From: Cryptococcus deneoformans JEC21
Taxonomy: Eukaryota > Basidiomycota > Tremellomycetes > Tremellales > Cryptococcaceae
Assembly (NCBI RefSeq): GCF_000091045.1
Contig: NC_006687.1
Coordinates: 912,501-937,500 of the forward strand
Direction of reading: 5' to 3'
DNA length: 25,000 nucleotides
Each line of letters starts with the position of its first letter. The stretch's first letter is position 1. Position numbers and translations under genes: made by a program. Below, in pieces: positions 9,124-20,761 of this stretch. The notes under the pieces are model-generated. The model was not told where the DNA came from. It saw nothing but the letters and a program-made list of their open reading frames with translations, and made no database searches.

Positions 9124-12100
9124 TCAGTTACGTCTCCAGCATCTACCCATTTGTCTCATAGCCCAGTAAAACACACACTGAATTCAGAGGTCAGCCAACC
9201 TCCATAAGCCTCTAGATCCTTGAGAAACGTACTCCGATGAACCTGACCATTGACAGCGCGAATGTCGCCCATAAAATCGCTTGAAAGTAAATTTGCTGCT
9301 TGTCTTGTAATTTGTCGCCATCATGCTCCAGAGCCTGAGTAATACAGGTACCATTGGTGGACACAATTACTGTTCCGTTGTCAGGATTGTATGAGCTGGG
9401 GAGGCAAGCTTCTACGAGCTGCTTAGTTGTATCGAGACCATTGAGGGTTTGTATGGAGATAGCAAGTGCAGCGTTAGAAAGCAACCACACCACTACAAGG
9501 CGGGTTCTGAAAGTTCGATTTTGATCCTAACGATGTAGTTTCTGGTCAGAATCGGAATTATTTGTCAGGGATATGAGTACTTACATCAAGGTTGGGTTTC
9601 TCATCGGCTTCTTCAGGCTTGTATGGTGCAACTGCACGTTGTACAACTTGCTTAAATGACTCATCCAGTTCGCCTTGACTCTATCAAACCCATCAGCAAT
9701 CAGTTACGCCAACTCTTGGTGTTCATATTCACTCTTTGTTGTTCCTCTACTACGGCCGTTTCTCCATCCTTCTCCTTGCTTGACGAGATCGCTGGTAAAG
9801 CCTCTGCTCTGTCTGAGCCCTTGGTACCCCAAGAAACATCATGCAGGTTGCAAAATGCATAGACATTCAGGATGTTGGTAAATGAAGGAGCAAGAAGCTG
9901 TATGGCACAGTTGAGTAAAACACATTAGCATAAGAAGATACCCAGCATCTACCACGTACCATATATTGCGGGAAAGAACTAAACATGTGCCAGGGGTCCC
10001 TCTACATTCTAGTCAGACTGAATACTCAATTAAATAGGAGAATATGTGATAAGACTTACATAAAGGAATGATGCAATGAGGTAGATACCAATAGTGGACA
10101 TGATGGCTGCCACCAAGACCCCGTTCGTGGAATTGAAAAGATTACCGAGCTTAGCATCTATACTTCCTCCGTCTCTCAAGGCCCCCTGCACCCCCTCCAT
10201 CACATCAACAACTCCTCCATTTATAGACTAGATGATAACATACTTTGAAGGCAACGACAGATAAGATGATAGAGCAAATGATCAGATAGAGAGATAAGAA
10301 GGCGTAAACCCTGACAATGCATATTAGCTTCTCCACCTCTGGAAACAACCAAGAGTGCTCTTACCAAAGAGTGAGAATGTATAGCCCTTTCTCTCCTTTG
10401 GGTCGGTTGCCCAAAGCCAGGACGAGTTGCAACATTAAAAAGGCCAAATATACCCATGTGAACACAAGATTGATCCAGTGGGTCTAAATTAACATTGTTA
10501 GAGAATGACAGTCCTGTTTATGCAGAACACTTACAACGTCAGCCGTACCGAATAAATTGATATTGGCACTCTCAGGAAGCAGTTCGATGATAATTGAGAA
10601 TGTGAGCCAAAGATTGGCGAGAGCGAACCAGGAGAAAATGAGACTGAAGCTGAATTGAAAGAAGAATAAAAGGTCAACCGGTTAATACCATTAAAGTTTA
10701 GATATCCTCATGCAGATAGACGTACACATTATACTAGAAGTAGTTAAGGTCAGAATAAGGCATATTAGGTAGTAAGAGATTCGACTCACAATTGCCTGTA
10801 TATGTAAAAAAAGCATCCTGATAGGGCCATGACCACTTCGATATAGTCTAAAAAAATGGAAAACAGAATACTGAAGCGCTTTGTAAGTTTCGCAAGGTAG
10901 AAAGTGGTCGCATGTGCTTACGACTGAGGCGGCAAAAGAGCCATTCAACCATCTTCTTCTCTGGCTAATAAGTTCAGCTGCTTGCTCCGGGACGTCCGTT
11001 TCCGCCTTGCTAGGTTTGACGTATTGTAGAACCCATTTTTCACCTTTCTTCGCGACAAGCTCAAAACAAAGAATACTGCAAGAGCGCTGCTGAAGCCCAA
11101 GTACATTGATTGAGAGCATTGACATACCGGTCTTCTGCCAAGAACATGTTTTTAGTAAAAATGCCCATGCCATATATTCCTTTCTTGCCCAGCCTCGCCG
11201 CCACTATTAACAATTCAAGCGTCAATCTGTCGTTGGCTGCGCTAACATGATAAAACATAGCCACTCACAAGTTGCATCACCATGGAAGTACTGGGTTAAA
11301 GGGCGGCCTTGGATTGCTTTATAACGATAGGCACTGAAAGCACCTGGTAGAACGCTCACGCTATTGTCCATTGCCGTCAGGATTTCTTCAACCGTCACGT
11401 TTACGGTACTCACTATCCGAAGCTGCTTTCCAGTGGCTTATCCAAGATGTTTGACATCTTATATTCGAAATTTTGAGCTGCCACCAAAGGATTGAAAAGC
11501 TTGACTCCTTTCTTGATCATAGCATGGATTTCTCCACAAGCACCGCCTAGGTTTCGATTATTCTGCTCATTGTCCCTGGTCAAAAGTATGCTCGCATATT
11601 ATCATCTAGTTACCACCCACGTAAAACGCTTCCCATACTACTTATGTCAGTCACCATCGTTAATCAAAGGTCACTCACGATGATAGATTGCCTTATGGCC
11701 GGGCTTTGTTCCCGCGTCCAGCAGCACACAAATCTCTGGCTGAAGTTGCCTCCCTAGAGCATTGAACAGCCAGCGATGGGAGTTAATTTTCTTTGAGTTC
11801 TCTTGTTTCAAAACAAAGATTATTTGCACTGGTACCTATGCAGAAATTTAGCGAGGTTTTGACCGGAAACTAAATGTTTTTACAAGATTATTGGGTTCTC
11901 CAGGATGCGGCTGGACTAACTGAGGGGTGGCATCTATAGATAGCTGAGTTGTATACTGCTTACCGATCTGAGTATACTGAAAGACATAGCCGGAGAGATG
12001 AGACTCACTTCGAATATATGAGCTGCTGTCTTTTTCCCATCAACTTCTTTCTTGAGGATACCGTCTTGGAATACACCGATAGTCTGCAGTACGTCTAACA

Positions 12101-13254
12101 CTTGTTTATCCATTGGATCTAAACCATCAGCCACCAGAGCAACCACAATTTTCTGCCAGCCTGGACGGCCTTCTTCGGCTGAGCGGCGCCAGAATTTAGA
12201 TCTTAAGAGTTGATGTGTCAATAACCGCTAGAAAACTCTAGATTACCCAACTTACGCTTTGGTATTGCAGATGTCACGAATATTAAGCATGACATTATGC
12301 AGAGTCCTGGCATATAATATTTTATCCTCATTGTCTGATACACAAAGCGCTTAGCCCATGGTTTGGCAATCTAATCAATGATTGTAAGGAAACGCACAGC
12401 TCGTGATAGCAATGAGAAGTTCAGTTTCTCGGTTGTAGGAAGTTGTTTTTAGCTTCCACCCATTCTCAGGAGTGAAATCATCGGGATCGCATGTCGCAGC
12501 CGTGTATCGCATATGCCTGAAACAATATCATCGGCCACGATAGAAATATTTGGCCACTGAACTCATGACTTACGAGAACTCGTTCGACGCCTTGTCTAAA
12601 AGGACAAATTAGATAAATACATATGGTAAACCGTCGCAGCTTACCAATGAGCCATTTGGCTTCTACAGAGCTCGAAACAGGTCCTGGCACAGCGTAGCTA
12701 TCCAAAAGTCAATCTTGCATTGAAAAAGACACGTCGAGCATGAAAAACCTACTCGGCAATGAAATTGCCATTCGTTAATTTGATCCTTTTAGTGGTTGCG
12801 CCGCGACGAGGAGCAGTCTGCCTTGTCAAGAAATCGGCTCCTGCGCTGGAAATTGAGGCAGAAGATGCGAGGGGAAGGTCGGGTCCGCCACTCAAGTATG
12901 GATCGGTCGTAAGGAATGTTGATGAGGAAGCAGGCCTGATGGGGTGGATCAGCTTTAGTACATCATGAATTACCCTCTGCCGCCGACTGACCCAGTTGTC
13001 AACGGCGTTAACTCTTCATTGTCTTCGTTATTGACGGCGGCCCACGATCCATGTCGCCGACTACGACCGCCGTATCCTACGTCTCCTGTATGATCGTACT
13101 GATAGCCCTGCTGTCCTTGATAATGGGTTAGTTGAGGTGGATAGTAGGACTGATACTGGTCCGACTGTGGGTAAGGTGTATTAGGGTTGACTGATGGAGT
13201 GAAGGATGAATCTACTCTGGCTGAATTGGTAAAGGGATCATGATGGCGGGTCAT
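9124..13254 (-). CDS. Chitin synthase, division 1 (class I-III type), about 25 exons
   Basis: Makes beta-1,4-linked N-acetylglucosamine chains from UDP-GlcNAc at the plasma membrane. Start ATG 13254, stop 9124, about 943 residues. The first three exons are 13254-12974, 12935-12753 and 12697 onward; later ones include 12595-12574, 11637-11621 and the 8-nt 10733-10726. Order: a Tyr/Gln/Pro-rich N-terminus; the division-1 entry motif (FIADYAVPGPV); [29 protein letters not shown] (about 374); NLGGACGEI; catalytic AEDR (about 496); QRRRW (about 536-540), the processivity signature; then about seven membrane segments, with DPWHMFSSF and [17 protein letters not shown] between them. The C-terminus is [15 protein letters not shown]. 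All catalytic motifs are intact. Fungi with several CHS genes need sequence comparison to assign the paralogue, so I give no symbol. The intron near the SKEKDGE tail (34 or 40 bp) is the least certain. Confidence 0.93.
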
Positions 13255-14091
13255 GGCAATTGTACTAGTCTGCAATAGTCAATAATTCCTGGAAAGGCGG
13301 GAATGATATCAGCCTTTAGGCCTTGATGTGGTTGAGCATAGATAGTAAAATAAACGGGAAACTTTATATAGATGTCAGAAATCCATGGAATCCTGAAAAA
13401 TGCGCAGCCGGTCACCACACTGATGGTAACAGGGGATGTGAGATGTGTTGATCAAGTATGGAAAAACACACATGCGGCGGTACCTGTATCTAAAGGACCT
13501 TCCAGACTGCCAGCCCAGGGCAACATTCTTGCATCCATCAAGTTTTCCTAGTAGGTACCGGCAACTGAGCGTGCGAAGTTATCTTAGATATCAAGTAGTG
13601 GCATTATAAGCGTACGTGCTGGTTACTGGCGATCAACTCTGCACGGTGAGAGAGAGACAGATAAGGCTGTTCCTCGGCAGGTGTCGCGAATATATATGCT
13701 GTGTTGTTGTAAAAGTCTGGAAGCAGAAACGCTAGCGAACAGCACAACTAGTAGTAGTAATGAACGAGTGACGGCCATAGCAGACGGCAGGCGGCATGGG
13801 GTAACGTAGGGGTGCCACAGAGCTTGAGGACATGAGGCTAGTAGTACACGACCGATGACTGACCACCATGCTTTTCAGGAATCGAGAAGGAGACGAGACA
13901 CAGCATCAGACGCTAAAATAAAAGGAAAGAAAGTCGAGAGCGGTCGAAAGGAACGAAGGCCCTAATTAATGAAAAAAGAAGAAGCCATTTCGCCGCGGCG
14001 GCCTCCACGGACCTTAAAGGCGCCTCCTTCTCTGCCCAGACATAAATCCGCCAAAGTGGAAATCGCGGTTTCAGTAGATACCTAAGATAGT
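13255..14091. other. Divergent region between chitin synthase and U2 snRNA genes
   Basis: This 837-bp region holds the chitin synthase promoter and the upstream region of the U2 gene. A TATATAAA box sits on the minus strand at 13370-13363, about 110 bp before the chitin synthase ATG. A TTGCAG acceptor-like sequence lies shortly before that ATG and might end a 5'-UTR intron. I see no further gene. Confidence 0.5.
13363..13370 (-). promoter_or_regulatory. TATA box of the chitin synthase gene
   Basis: TATATAAA on the minus strand, about 110 bp upstream of the proposed start codon, is a consensus TATA element at a sensible distance. Confidence 0.4.
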
Positions 14092-14276
14092 ATCCTCTCT
14101 GGCCTCTTTTGGCTAAGATCATGTGTAGTATCTGTTCTTAACGCTGTGAGAAGCGTTACAACCCTACGGGGTTTACTTCTCGCGAAGTTTTTCTGCGCCC
14201 GCGTTGCCTCTTCAGCTTGCTGAATGTAACGCACGATGTCGCTGGCACCGCACTACCGCCTTCTGATGTCAGGGTT
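14092..14276 (+). ncRNA. U2: U2 spliceosomal small nuclear RNA
   Basis: The 5' part matches the most conserved part of U2: stem I (GGCC...TTTTGGCTAAGATC), then GATCATGTGTAGTATCTG and TTCTTA. GTAGTA at 14125-14130 is the sequence that pairs with intron branch sites. Downstream elements come in the expected order: stem IIa (AACGC/GCGTT, loop TGTGAGAA), stem IIb (AACCC/GGGTT), a U-rich stretch AGTTTTTC (about 14187-14194) as possible Sm site, a long stem III (GCGTT...AACGC with inner CTTCAG/CTGAAT), and stem IV (CTGGCA 14242-14247, TGTCAG 14267-14272) with loop GCACTACC close to the U2B''-binding loop. The length of about 185 nt agrees with most eukaryotic U2. The 3' end is estimated from stem IV. 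Stem I has a 6-nt loop rather than the usual 4, and GATCAAG is GATCATG here. The RNA acts in the nucleus in the U2 snRNP. Confidence 0.93.
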
Positions 14277-14371
14277 CCTCCCTCTTCACTTTTTTTTCTC
14301 TCTCTCCCACATTTATTTGGTGCCATGGTTTTTTACTTTTTGAAACTCATTCGGATCCGGAACGACATGGA

Positions 14372-14475
14372 TTACGTCACGACTTCTTCTCAAGTCAATG
14401 ACGGAGCTGAGTTGAAAAGTAATGAATGATTATAACCACAAACGGTATTCATGATACATCCGTTCGATTACGTCG
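14372..14475 (+). promoter_or_regulatory. Upstream region of LTN1 with two TTACGTC elements
   Basis: TTACGTCA (14372-14379) and TTACGTCG (14468-14475) lie about 200 and 100 bp before the LTN1 ATG, between it and the U2 3' end. They resemble half-CRE/bZIP sites. Only about 300 bp separate the U2 RNA from the LTN1 start codon, so this short stretch must hold the whole LTN1 core promoter. Confidence 0.3.
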
Positions 14476-14575
14476 TTGCTGTTATTAGCTAGTAATAGTC
14501 ATCATCCATTGATCCCAAGCTTATTATTGCTTGGTCATCAATAATCAGCCGCCCCGCCGAACTACCAGCACGAAT

Positions 14576-17500
14576 ATGCCCAAAGCAAACAAATCCTCGG
14601 CTTCAGCGGGGACTCGTAAGAAGCATGCCGCCAAGAAGACTCACAGAGAGCACGATGACGATTCTGATCATCAACCAGAGTCGGGAACACCTCAACCTTC
14701 GAGAAAACAGCGAGGGGAGAAAAAGCTCTCCAAGGCGCAAAAGAGAGCGATGCCGAAAGTGAAGCAATACATCCCTCCACCAAAACCCCCTGCACCTCCC
14801 ATTCTGGATCCTCTCGACGGACAGGGCCTTGCGAGAACTTTGCCGGCGGATTTGGTCGTCGTACTGAGACGATTAGGAAAGAAGGACGCTGTTACAAGGC
14901 GCAAAGGTCTTGAGGAATTTAGGGATGGCTGGGTGAAATACATTCTGAAGGAGAAACCAACTGAAGAGGAAGAAACTGAACGAGAAGTGAAGGAGATTGC
15001 ACTTCTAGCAGCTATACCTGTCTGGGTAAGTGATTTGTACACCCATTTACAGGTTATCTCCTGACTTAATACTTAGCTACATAACCTCTCAGGTCTTTTA
15101 CAGTCCCCTTTCCACAGAGCTATTGCTCTCCTTATTCATACAGATCTTCTTTCTGTGCCTGCCCTTCGGGCTTCAATTTTGGAAAGCCTAAATTTGGGCC
15201 TGTTACCTGGTACCCAAAACCGTGATGTTCTTGGGTCTTGGATGATAGCTGCTTTAGAAGAAGGTCGAAGGGCAGGTGGACTAGGGCTCAGGGGATGGGA
15301 ATCGTCTATCCTCTGGAAGGCGAGCGGTGAAGAGGTTGGCGGTGATACAGACATTCGCATTGATCTCAAAGAACACCTTTCCACTTTAATCGAGTACCTT
15401 ACTCTATCTACCCTGAACCCTTCGATCCTACACGAGGACATCCATCCAATACCTGTAGCAGCTACCCCGGTGTCTTCTATTCCTTTGGGCAAAAAAGGTA
15501 CTAACAAGCAAGGGAAATCAAAAACATCTTCTGCCCCACCGTCTCGACAGACTGAAACACCTGTACCACCTCCGGAGGATCATGAAATTCTTGAAGAAAG
15601 GATGACAAGGTATCGAGTGGGCGGACTTATAGGTCTTTCATGGCTCCTGCAACAACTACCTCAAGTGGGATTGACATCCTTGCCTGAAGATTTGGTCACT
15701 TTGCTACGTCATCCTGCATTATGGCTTTCCTTGTCTTCAGAACAGGTTGATACAGTAAATTCACCTGGGTCCTTGGGCACTGCTCAGCCTCCTGTTAGAA
15801 AGGCAGGTTATGGGCTCCTCGATGTGCTTGTAAACTCTTACGAAAGTATTGTGGCTGAGCCCGAGATGCTCAAAATGGTGTCAAACGCTGTCTTGAGTAG
15901 CTGTTGGAGAGAAAAAGAGGCAGTGGTATGGGAATCTGCAGGGTCCGCTATTGCCAAGTTTATCCGCAGTGAGTGTTAGAACCTGATGAGGACGACCATG
16001 CCTGATCGAAGCATTTTGTAGAATGGCCAGAATGCTGGACACTTACCACAGAGTCTGCTGCAGACCATCGTGATGGGCGCAATGATGGGCGCAATGATGG
16101 GGAAGAGGAGGTCGACAGTGAAGACGAGAATGTTCAAAACGCCGATGACGAAGATGGCGCGAATCCGGCCACTCTCCTTCAGCTTTCTTCACCATACTAC
16201 TCTGATTTCTTGGACTTCACATCCACTATTTGCCCTTATATTCCTCATATCACTTACCCCATAATTCTTGTTGTTCTCTCCACCCTTCCGCCCTCCTTAT
16301 TGCTGCTTGTTGGGCCATCCCTTCAGCTCCAGACGTTATTCTCTCATCTTTGGGCCCCCCTGGATTCTCGCTTACTTTCCACGCATTGTCTGCCAGGTCA
16401 AAAGTCTGCATTCCAAGTGTTTTTCCAGGCTATATTGGAGTGTACCATATTCCTCATTGGCAAGTCATGGAAAGAGAAGGACGGAAAAGAGGCTGCAATG
16501 TGGTTGGTGAAGGAGCAGCTAGGCAACAGAGCATGGAAAGAGGGCGTTCTGCTTATGGGCGGAAGGGCTGGTGGAAGGCATGTCCCTCGAGGATGTACCG
16601 AAGAGAGTGAAGCTTCTGCATTTGGCAGCACTCTTGGCCGTCTGGCATCTATTGATCAACTACTCTTAGACCAAATCCGGGTCGTGCTTACCCAGACGCT
16701 ATCTGATGCTTGTTTCCCGCAAGAGAACCCGGAGAGCGGTCCTATGGAGGTAAGTATTTTACCGAGAAGCTTGAGTATACTCTCTGCTATAAGAGACGCG
16801 ATTGCTGCTAGTCAAGTGATCGGCCTAGTGGATCAATTAATGGAGGATTTGATCGAAAAATTATCTGAAGTGTTTGTGGGCTCTTCAAAGAGCGACAATC
16901 CCTCCCATGCAATCATGGCGGAGACATTAGTAGATGCTCTGAAGAACCATCACCATTTGGTGCACAGCGACACAATAGAGGTAAGTACCCACTGGCACGT
17001 TCCAGTGCCGAAAAACTAAACCTTACATATCCTTAGAAACTTTTGGGCCAAGTCAAAGATTCGTCCCACGAGCTACTCATAATCCTGCACCCACCTTTGT
17101 TCATTGCTTATCTAGACAGCCTCTGCTCCAAGTTGCCGTCTGCCGAGCGACATGTTTGCCAACAAGCTCTTTCTACCGTGCTGCAGTCTTCCGAAATAGA
17201 CTCTTCGCAGCGCTTCACAGTTGCCAATGCTGTGTTGATTCTTGACCATACCCAACTTCTACAATCGGGCTCACTGGATCAAATTGTTAAAGAAGCCACG
17301 CATGACGCTCTAGCAGGCGGATCACCTATTGCCATCCCCGTGGTCACCGCATCTCTCAAATCCCTTTGCTACCTATCAAAATCTACCCTGGATGAGGTGT
17401 TATCTGTTACCTGCAGCGTCATTCGTGAATCAACCAAAAAGCTTCTGACCACCGATTTCGTTGAGCTTGGTGTTCCGCAGGCGGCCTTCGAGATCTTTGC

Positions 17501-20500
17501 TGCCTATGCCACAAACCATCTTCAGGAAGTCATCGAATCGGAGCATTTGATTTCGGGTCTGGTCGGCGTTCATCATGTCCTATTCGTTTTACCTAGATTA
17601 CCTGGTCACATTGCCTCAGCCGAGTCAAAGGCTAGCGGCCTGCTCAGTTTATGGTCCAAGCTGGGTGAACTGGTTGTGGAATACCAGGAGAAGGTCCTCC
17701 AAAGAGTGTACAGTGCCTTAAAAGGAGAAATGGGTGATGTAGAAGTCAGGGTGGACCCTGAGGTGCTCATCGACGTGGCTCTTGCAACAACCCTCGGGTC
17801 CCACTCTGCTCCTTCCCTCCAAGCGCTTGTCCTGGCGTTGCTTCCCGAAGTGATCAGTATCATTCAGGATCTCGCTCCTCATACATCCCAACCTCCCCAT
17901 CCGTCTCTGCCTATCGTGGACCCACTTATACCGTTTGTCCCCCATGGTGACGATGACCTTGACTCTATTCAACCAGAGTTTGATAGCCTTGGTCGAGCTC
18001 AGACAGCCAGATACGCCGAGGCGGCGGTAGCTCTACTCCGAGCAGACAGAAGCCTTGTTAAGGATGAACCTGCTTTATTGCAAATGATTTTAGCTGTCAG
18101 TCGACTAGCACAGGATGCTCTGACTGTTCCCGGAGCATCCAGAGGGCTGTTTTCGAAAGAGACACCTTCCACCCGCCTAGCTGATCTGGTTCGAGAAGTA
18201 GAAGGGGCCGTTTCTTTCGCTCTTGGATATGTGGACGAGGTTGAGCCCTCTTGGCACCATGCCACCATTCATGCTCTCAAATCTGGATCTGTGCCACATG
18301 ATTCCGACTTGTTACAAAGCTTAATGGTTGCGCTGCAGAAAGAAGTGACTGCAAATGGTAACGACGTGGATGCCAGGTCATTTAGGGATGTGCTTTACAA
18401 GCACATGAGACAAATAGGAGCGGGTGTCCAAGAAGGGGAGGCATGGCTAAACTATGCCATGAGTCTGGTTGACAGATGTAAGTTTATTTAGCGTTCATTG
18501 ATGATCTGGCACTGATCAGTCGCTCAGCACCACAGCTCAGTCTCGCCATAATAACTGCCATCAAACCTCTCATGCTTGACACACAGGCTTTTGCCACTGC
18601 CCAAACCCGTCTCGCATCGGCTCTTACAACCATTCCCCCGTCCAAGTGTCATACTGCACTGAATCTGTTGAGGATCTTCAACGCCTCAGCTCCAGAGGTC
18701 GATTCTACTTCTGTATTTCTCCCTCAGCAGCGAGCCCTCTTTGTACTTCGCCACGTCGCTGGATGGCTCACAAGTGATGATGTCGACGAGGACAAGTTGC
18801 CTGAGGATATGGAGTTTAGAGTCTTGGAGCTCGAAGGGTCAGTGGCGCCAATCGTGCAAGACGTGGGTGGCGCACACTGGGATGGGATCTTTGACTTGGT
18901 TGAAAACGGCTTAGAGGTGACGAGCTTCCTACATTTTCCATGCTGTTCAGAGACTGACACTTAACAGAATTCGGGAATGGACGACTCCTCTTCGCTCTGT
19001 TTGCTTTACCATAGCTTGTCCGTCCTTCAGCAGATCAGGGATCTCTGTCAGACCAACAAGTCTTTGAGAGCTTCTTGGACAAGTAAAACGAATCATATGA
19101 AACTTGTCTTGGATCTATTCTTGCAATGTCGCTCAGGTATTTTTTTTTCTATTCAAATTCAATATGCGCATCGACTGACAACTTTTAGCGAACTCTGTCC
19201 CTCTACAATTAATTCAAAATCTTATTCTTGACCTCCTGCCTGACGTCCCCGAGCAGGTCATGAAAGAGGCCAGCTTGACATCACTTTGTAATCTGATATC
19301 CCTTTCGACATCTTCGGCTATCCAAACTGCTGCTTATCGAATCATTTCTCAAGTTATCAGACATCAAACGGTTGGACTGGTCTTGGAAGTAGAAGCATCT
19401 GTAGCGCAAGCCCAAGAAGGCCATGCCGAAAGAACCATTGAGATGGCAAAGGAGTTGGTGGATGTTGTTAAAATTGGAAGTGAAGTAAATTGGCATGGCG
19501 AGCTTGGTGTATCCCTAGTCTTGGGACAACTATTAGCTTGGATGTCTATATTGGATTATTTCGAGGATGCTGTAAGCGATCAACTGACATGACTCTATGA
19601 GAAACTGACATGACATTCCACAGTCTCGGACTTTACGCTGGGCGTACCTGGATCAACTAAATACATCCAAGCTGATCACGGACGGCCTCGTTCCAATGCT
19701 CTTCTCCATCCTTGGAGTATCTGAAATGGGGGCCTGGAACTTCCCCGCCAGCCAATACGCTGTAGATGAGTTCTTCACGGAGTTCCTTGACCCGGAGTCC
19801 TTGCCGGATCTTTCCCCACTTGCCTCTCATCTATTCTACCGAGCACTGGTCACTATTCCATCTTCTGTCCGAGCATATTACGAATCTCTTAAGGATCGCC
19901 AGCTATCTATGTCCATGCTCTCATTCACTGCTCGGCACTACTCTCCGGTAATCATTGCGCACGAGTTCTCTGCTTTAAGGGAACCGTCGGCGATGGCTCA
20001 GCTAACTGAAGAAGGCTTGAATGTGCGGATAGCGCAAGGTGGTGGTGCAACTATCGCAGCAGGAGCTGGGTCCGCTGAGGCAATTGCCAGCTACGTGGTC
20101 GATGAACAGCCAATGGAAATTGGCATCAGATTACCGGCAGAGTTCCCGCTGAAAGGAGTCGATGTCAGAGATCTGCGAAGGGTGGGGGTGCCAGAGAACA
20201 AGTGGCGAGGGTGGTTGATGGGTTTACAGCAAACTATCACATCAAGGGCAAGTCATTTTTTCTTCATTGGTTAAGTACCTAGACTAATTCCCAATAGAAT
20301 GGGTTGATTCTCGAGGCACTTACAATGTTTAAGAAAAATGTTTCGCTGCATTTTGAGGGTGTCGTGGAATGTGCTATCTGCTATTCGTAAGCCTTCTCTA
20401 CTCGAAACACTAATAATCTTATTTACTGATACTTTGCACGTCAGTATCATATCCCTTACGGACAGGACGCTTCCCACCAAGCCATGCCGAACGTGCAAGA

Positions 20501-20583
20501 ATCGATTCCATGCGAGCTGTCTCTTCAAATGGTTCAATTCGTCTCATTCGAGCAGCTGTCCTCTTTGTCGAGCTCTGTTCTAA
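14576..20583 (+). CDS. LTN1: Listerin E3 ubiquitin ligase (ribosome quality control)
   Basis: Ten exons: 14576-15025, 15077-15968, 16022-16980, 17037-18477, 18528-18916, 18968-19136, 19189-19571, 19624-20247, 20298-20386, 20445-20583; 1844 residues, all phases consistent. Ltn1/Rkr1 binds 60S subunits carrying a stalled nascent chain and ubiquitinates it. The N-terminus is basic, followed by the conserved listerin N-terminal region ([20 protein letters not shown]). Long HEAT-type helical repeats fill the middle. An acidic linker with a short DGRN tandem repeat lies at about 465-490. An RWD-like region (about 1670-1790) precedes the C-terminal RING: Cys1794, 1797, 1813, 1816, His1821, Cys1824, 1837, 1840 (C4HC3), with FKWF in the E2-contact position. 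The chain ends four residues after the RING. The intron at 20248-20297 has a GC donor. The start is the first ATG in frame. Length is similar to human listerin. Confidence 0.95.
16072..16101 (+). repeat. 12-bp tandem repeat coding Asp-Gly-Arg-Asn in LTN1
   Basis: GATGGGCGCAAT occurs twice in perfect tandem (16072-16083, 16084-16095), followed by half a copy (to 16101). It is in frame and encodes [10 protein letters not shown] at the start of an acidic linker. Copy number may vary between strains without breaking the frame. Confidence 0.8.
20248..20297 (+). other. GC-AG intron in LTN1
   Basis: The exon ends ...ATCACATCAAGG and the intron begins GCAAGT and ends CCCAATAG (50 bp, phase 0). It joins the RWD-like region to NGLILEAL. 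No GT donor nearby keeps the frame that leads into the RING. GCAAGT after an AGG exon end is the usual consensus of GC-AG introns. Confidence 0.8.
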
Positions 20584-20761
20584 AAGTCAGCTTGGCTTAT
20601 AGCAGTGTGTTTCTATTAAGATTACAGTGCATGCATTCATAGCATACGAGGTTTATGTTTGGCAATGCGCTGATGATGGGCTCTTCTATATCACTTTTCA
20701 GTCTAGTTTATTTTTTACTGGTGAAGCACTTCCGTGCAATTCATAGCTATAATATGCAGGC

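Noticed and set aside
13913..14122. 69-codon minus-strand ORF with an ATG start
   Set aside because: It is antisense to the 5' end of the U2 snRNA; the conserved U2 sequence explains the open frame.
16750..16800. GTAAGT inside LTN1 exon 3 as an intron start
   Set aside because: The frame continues through it with good helical-repeat sequence, and no acceptor nearby keeps the frame.
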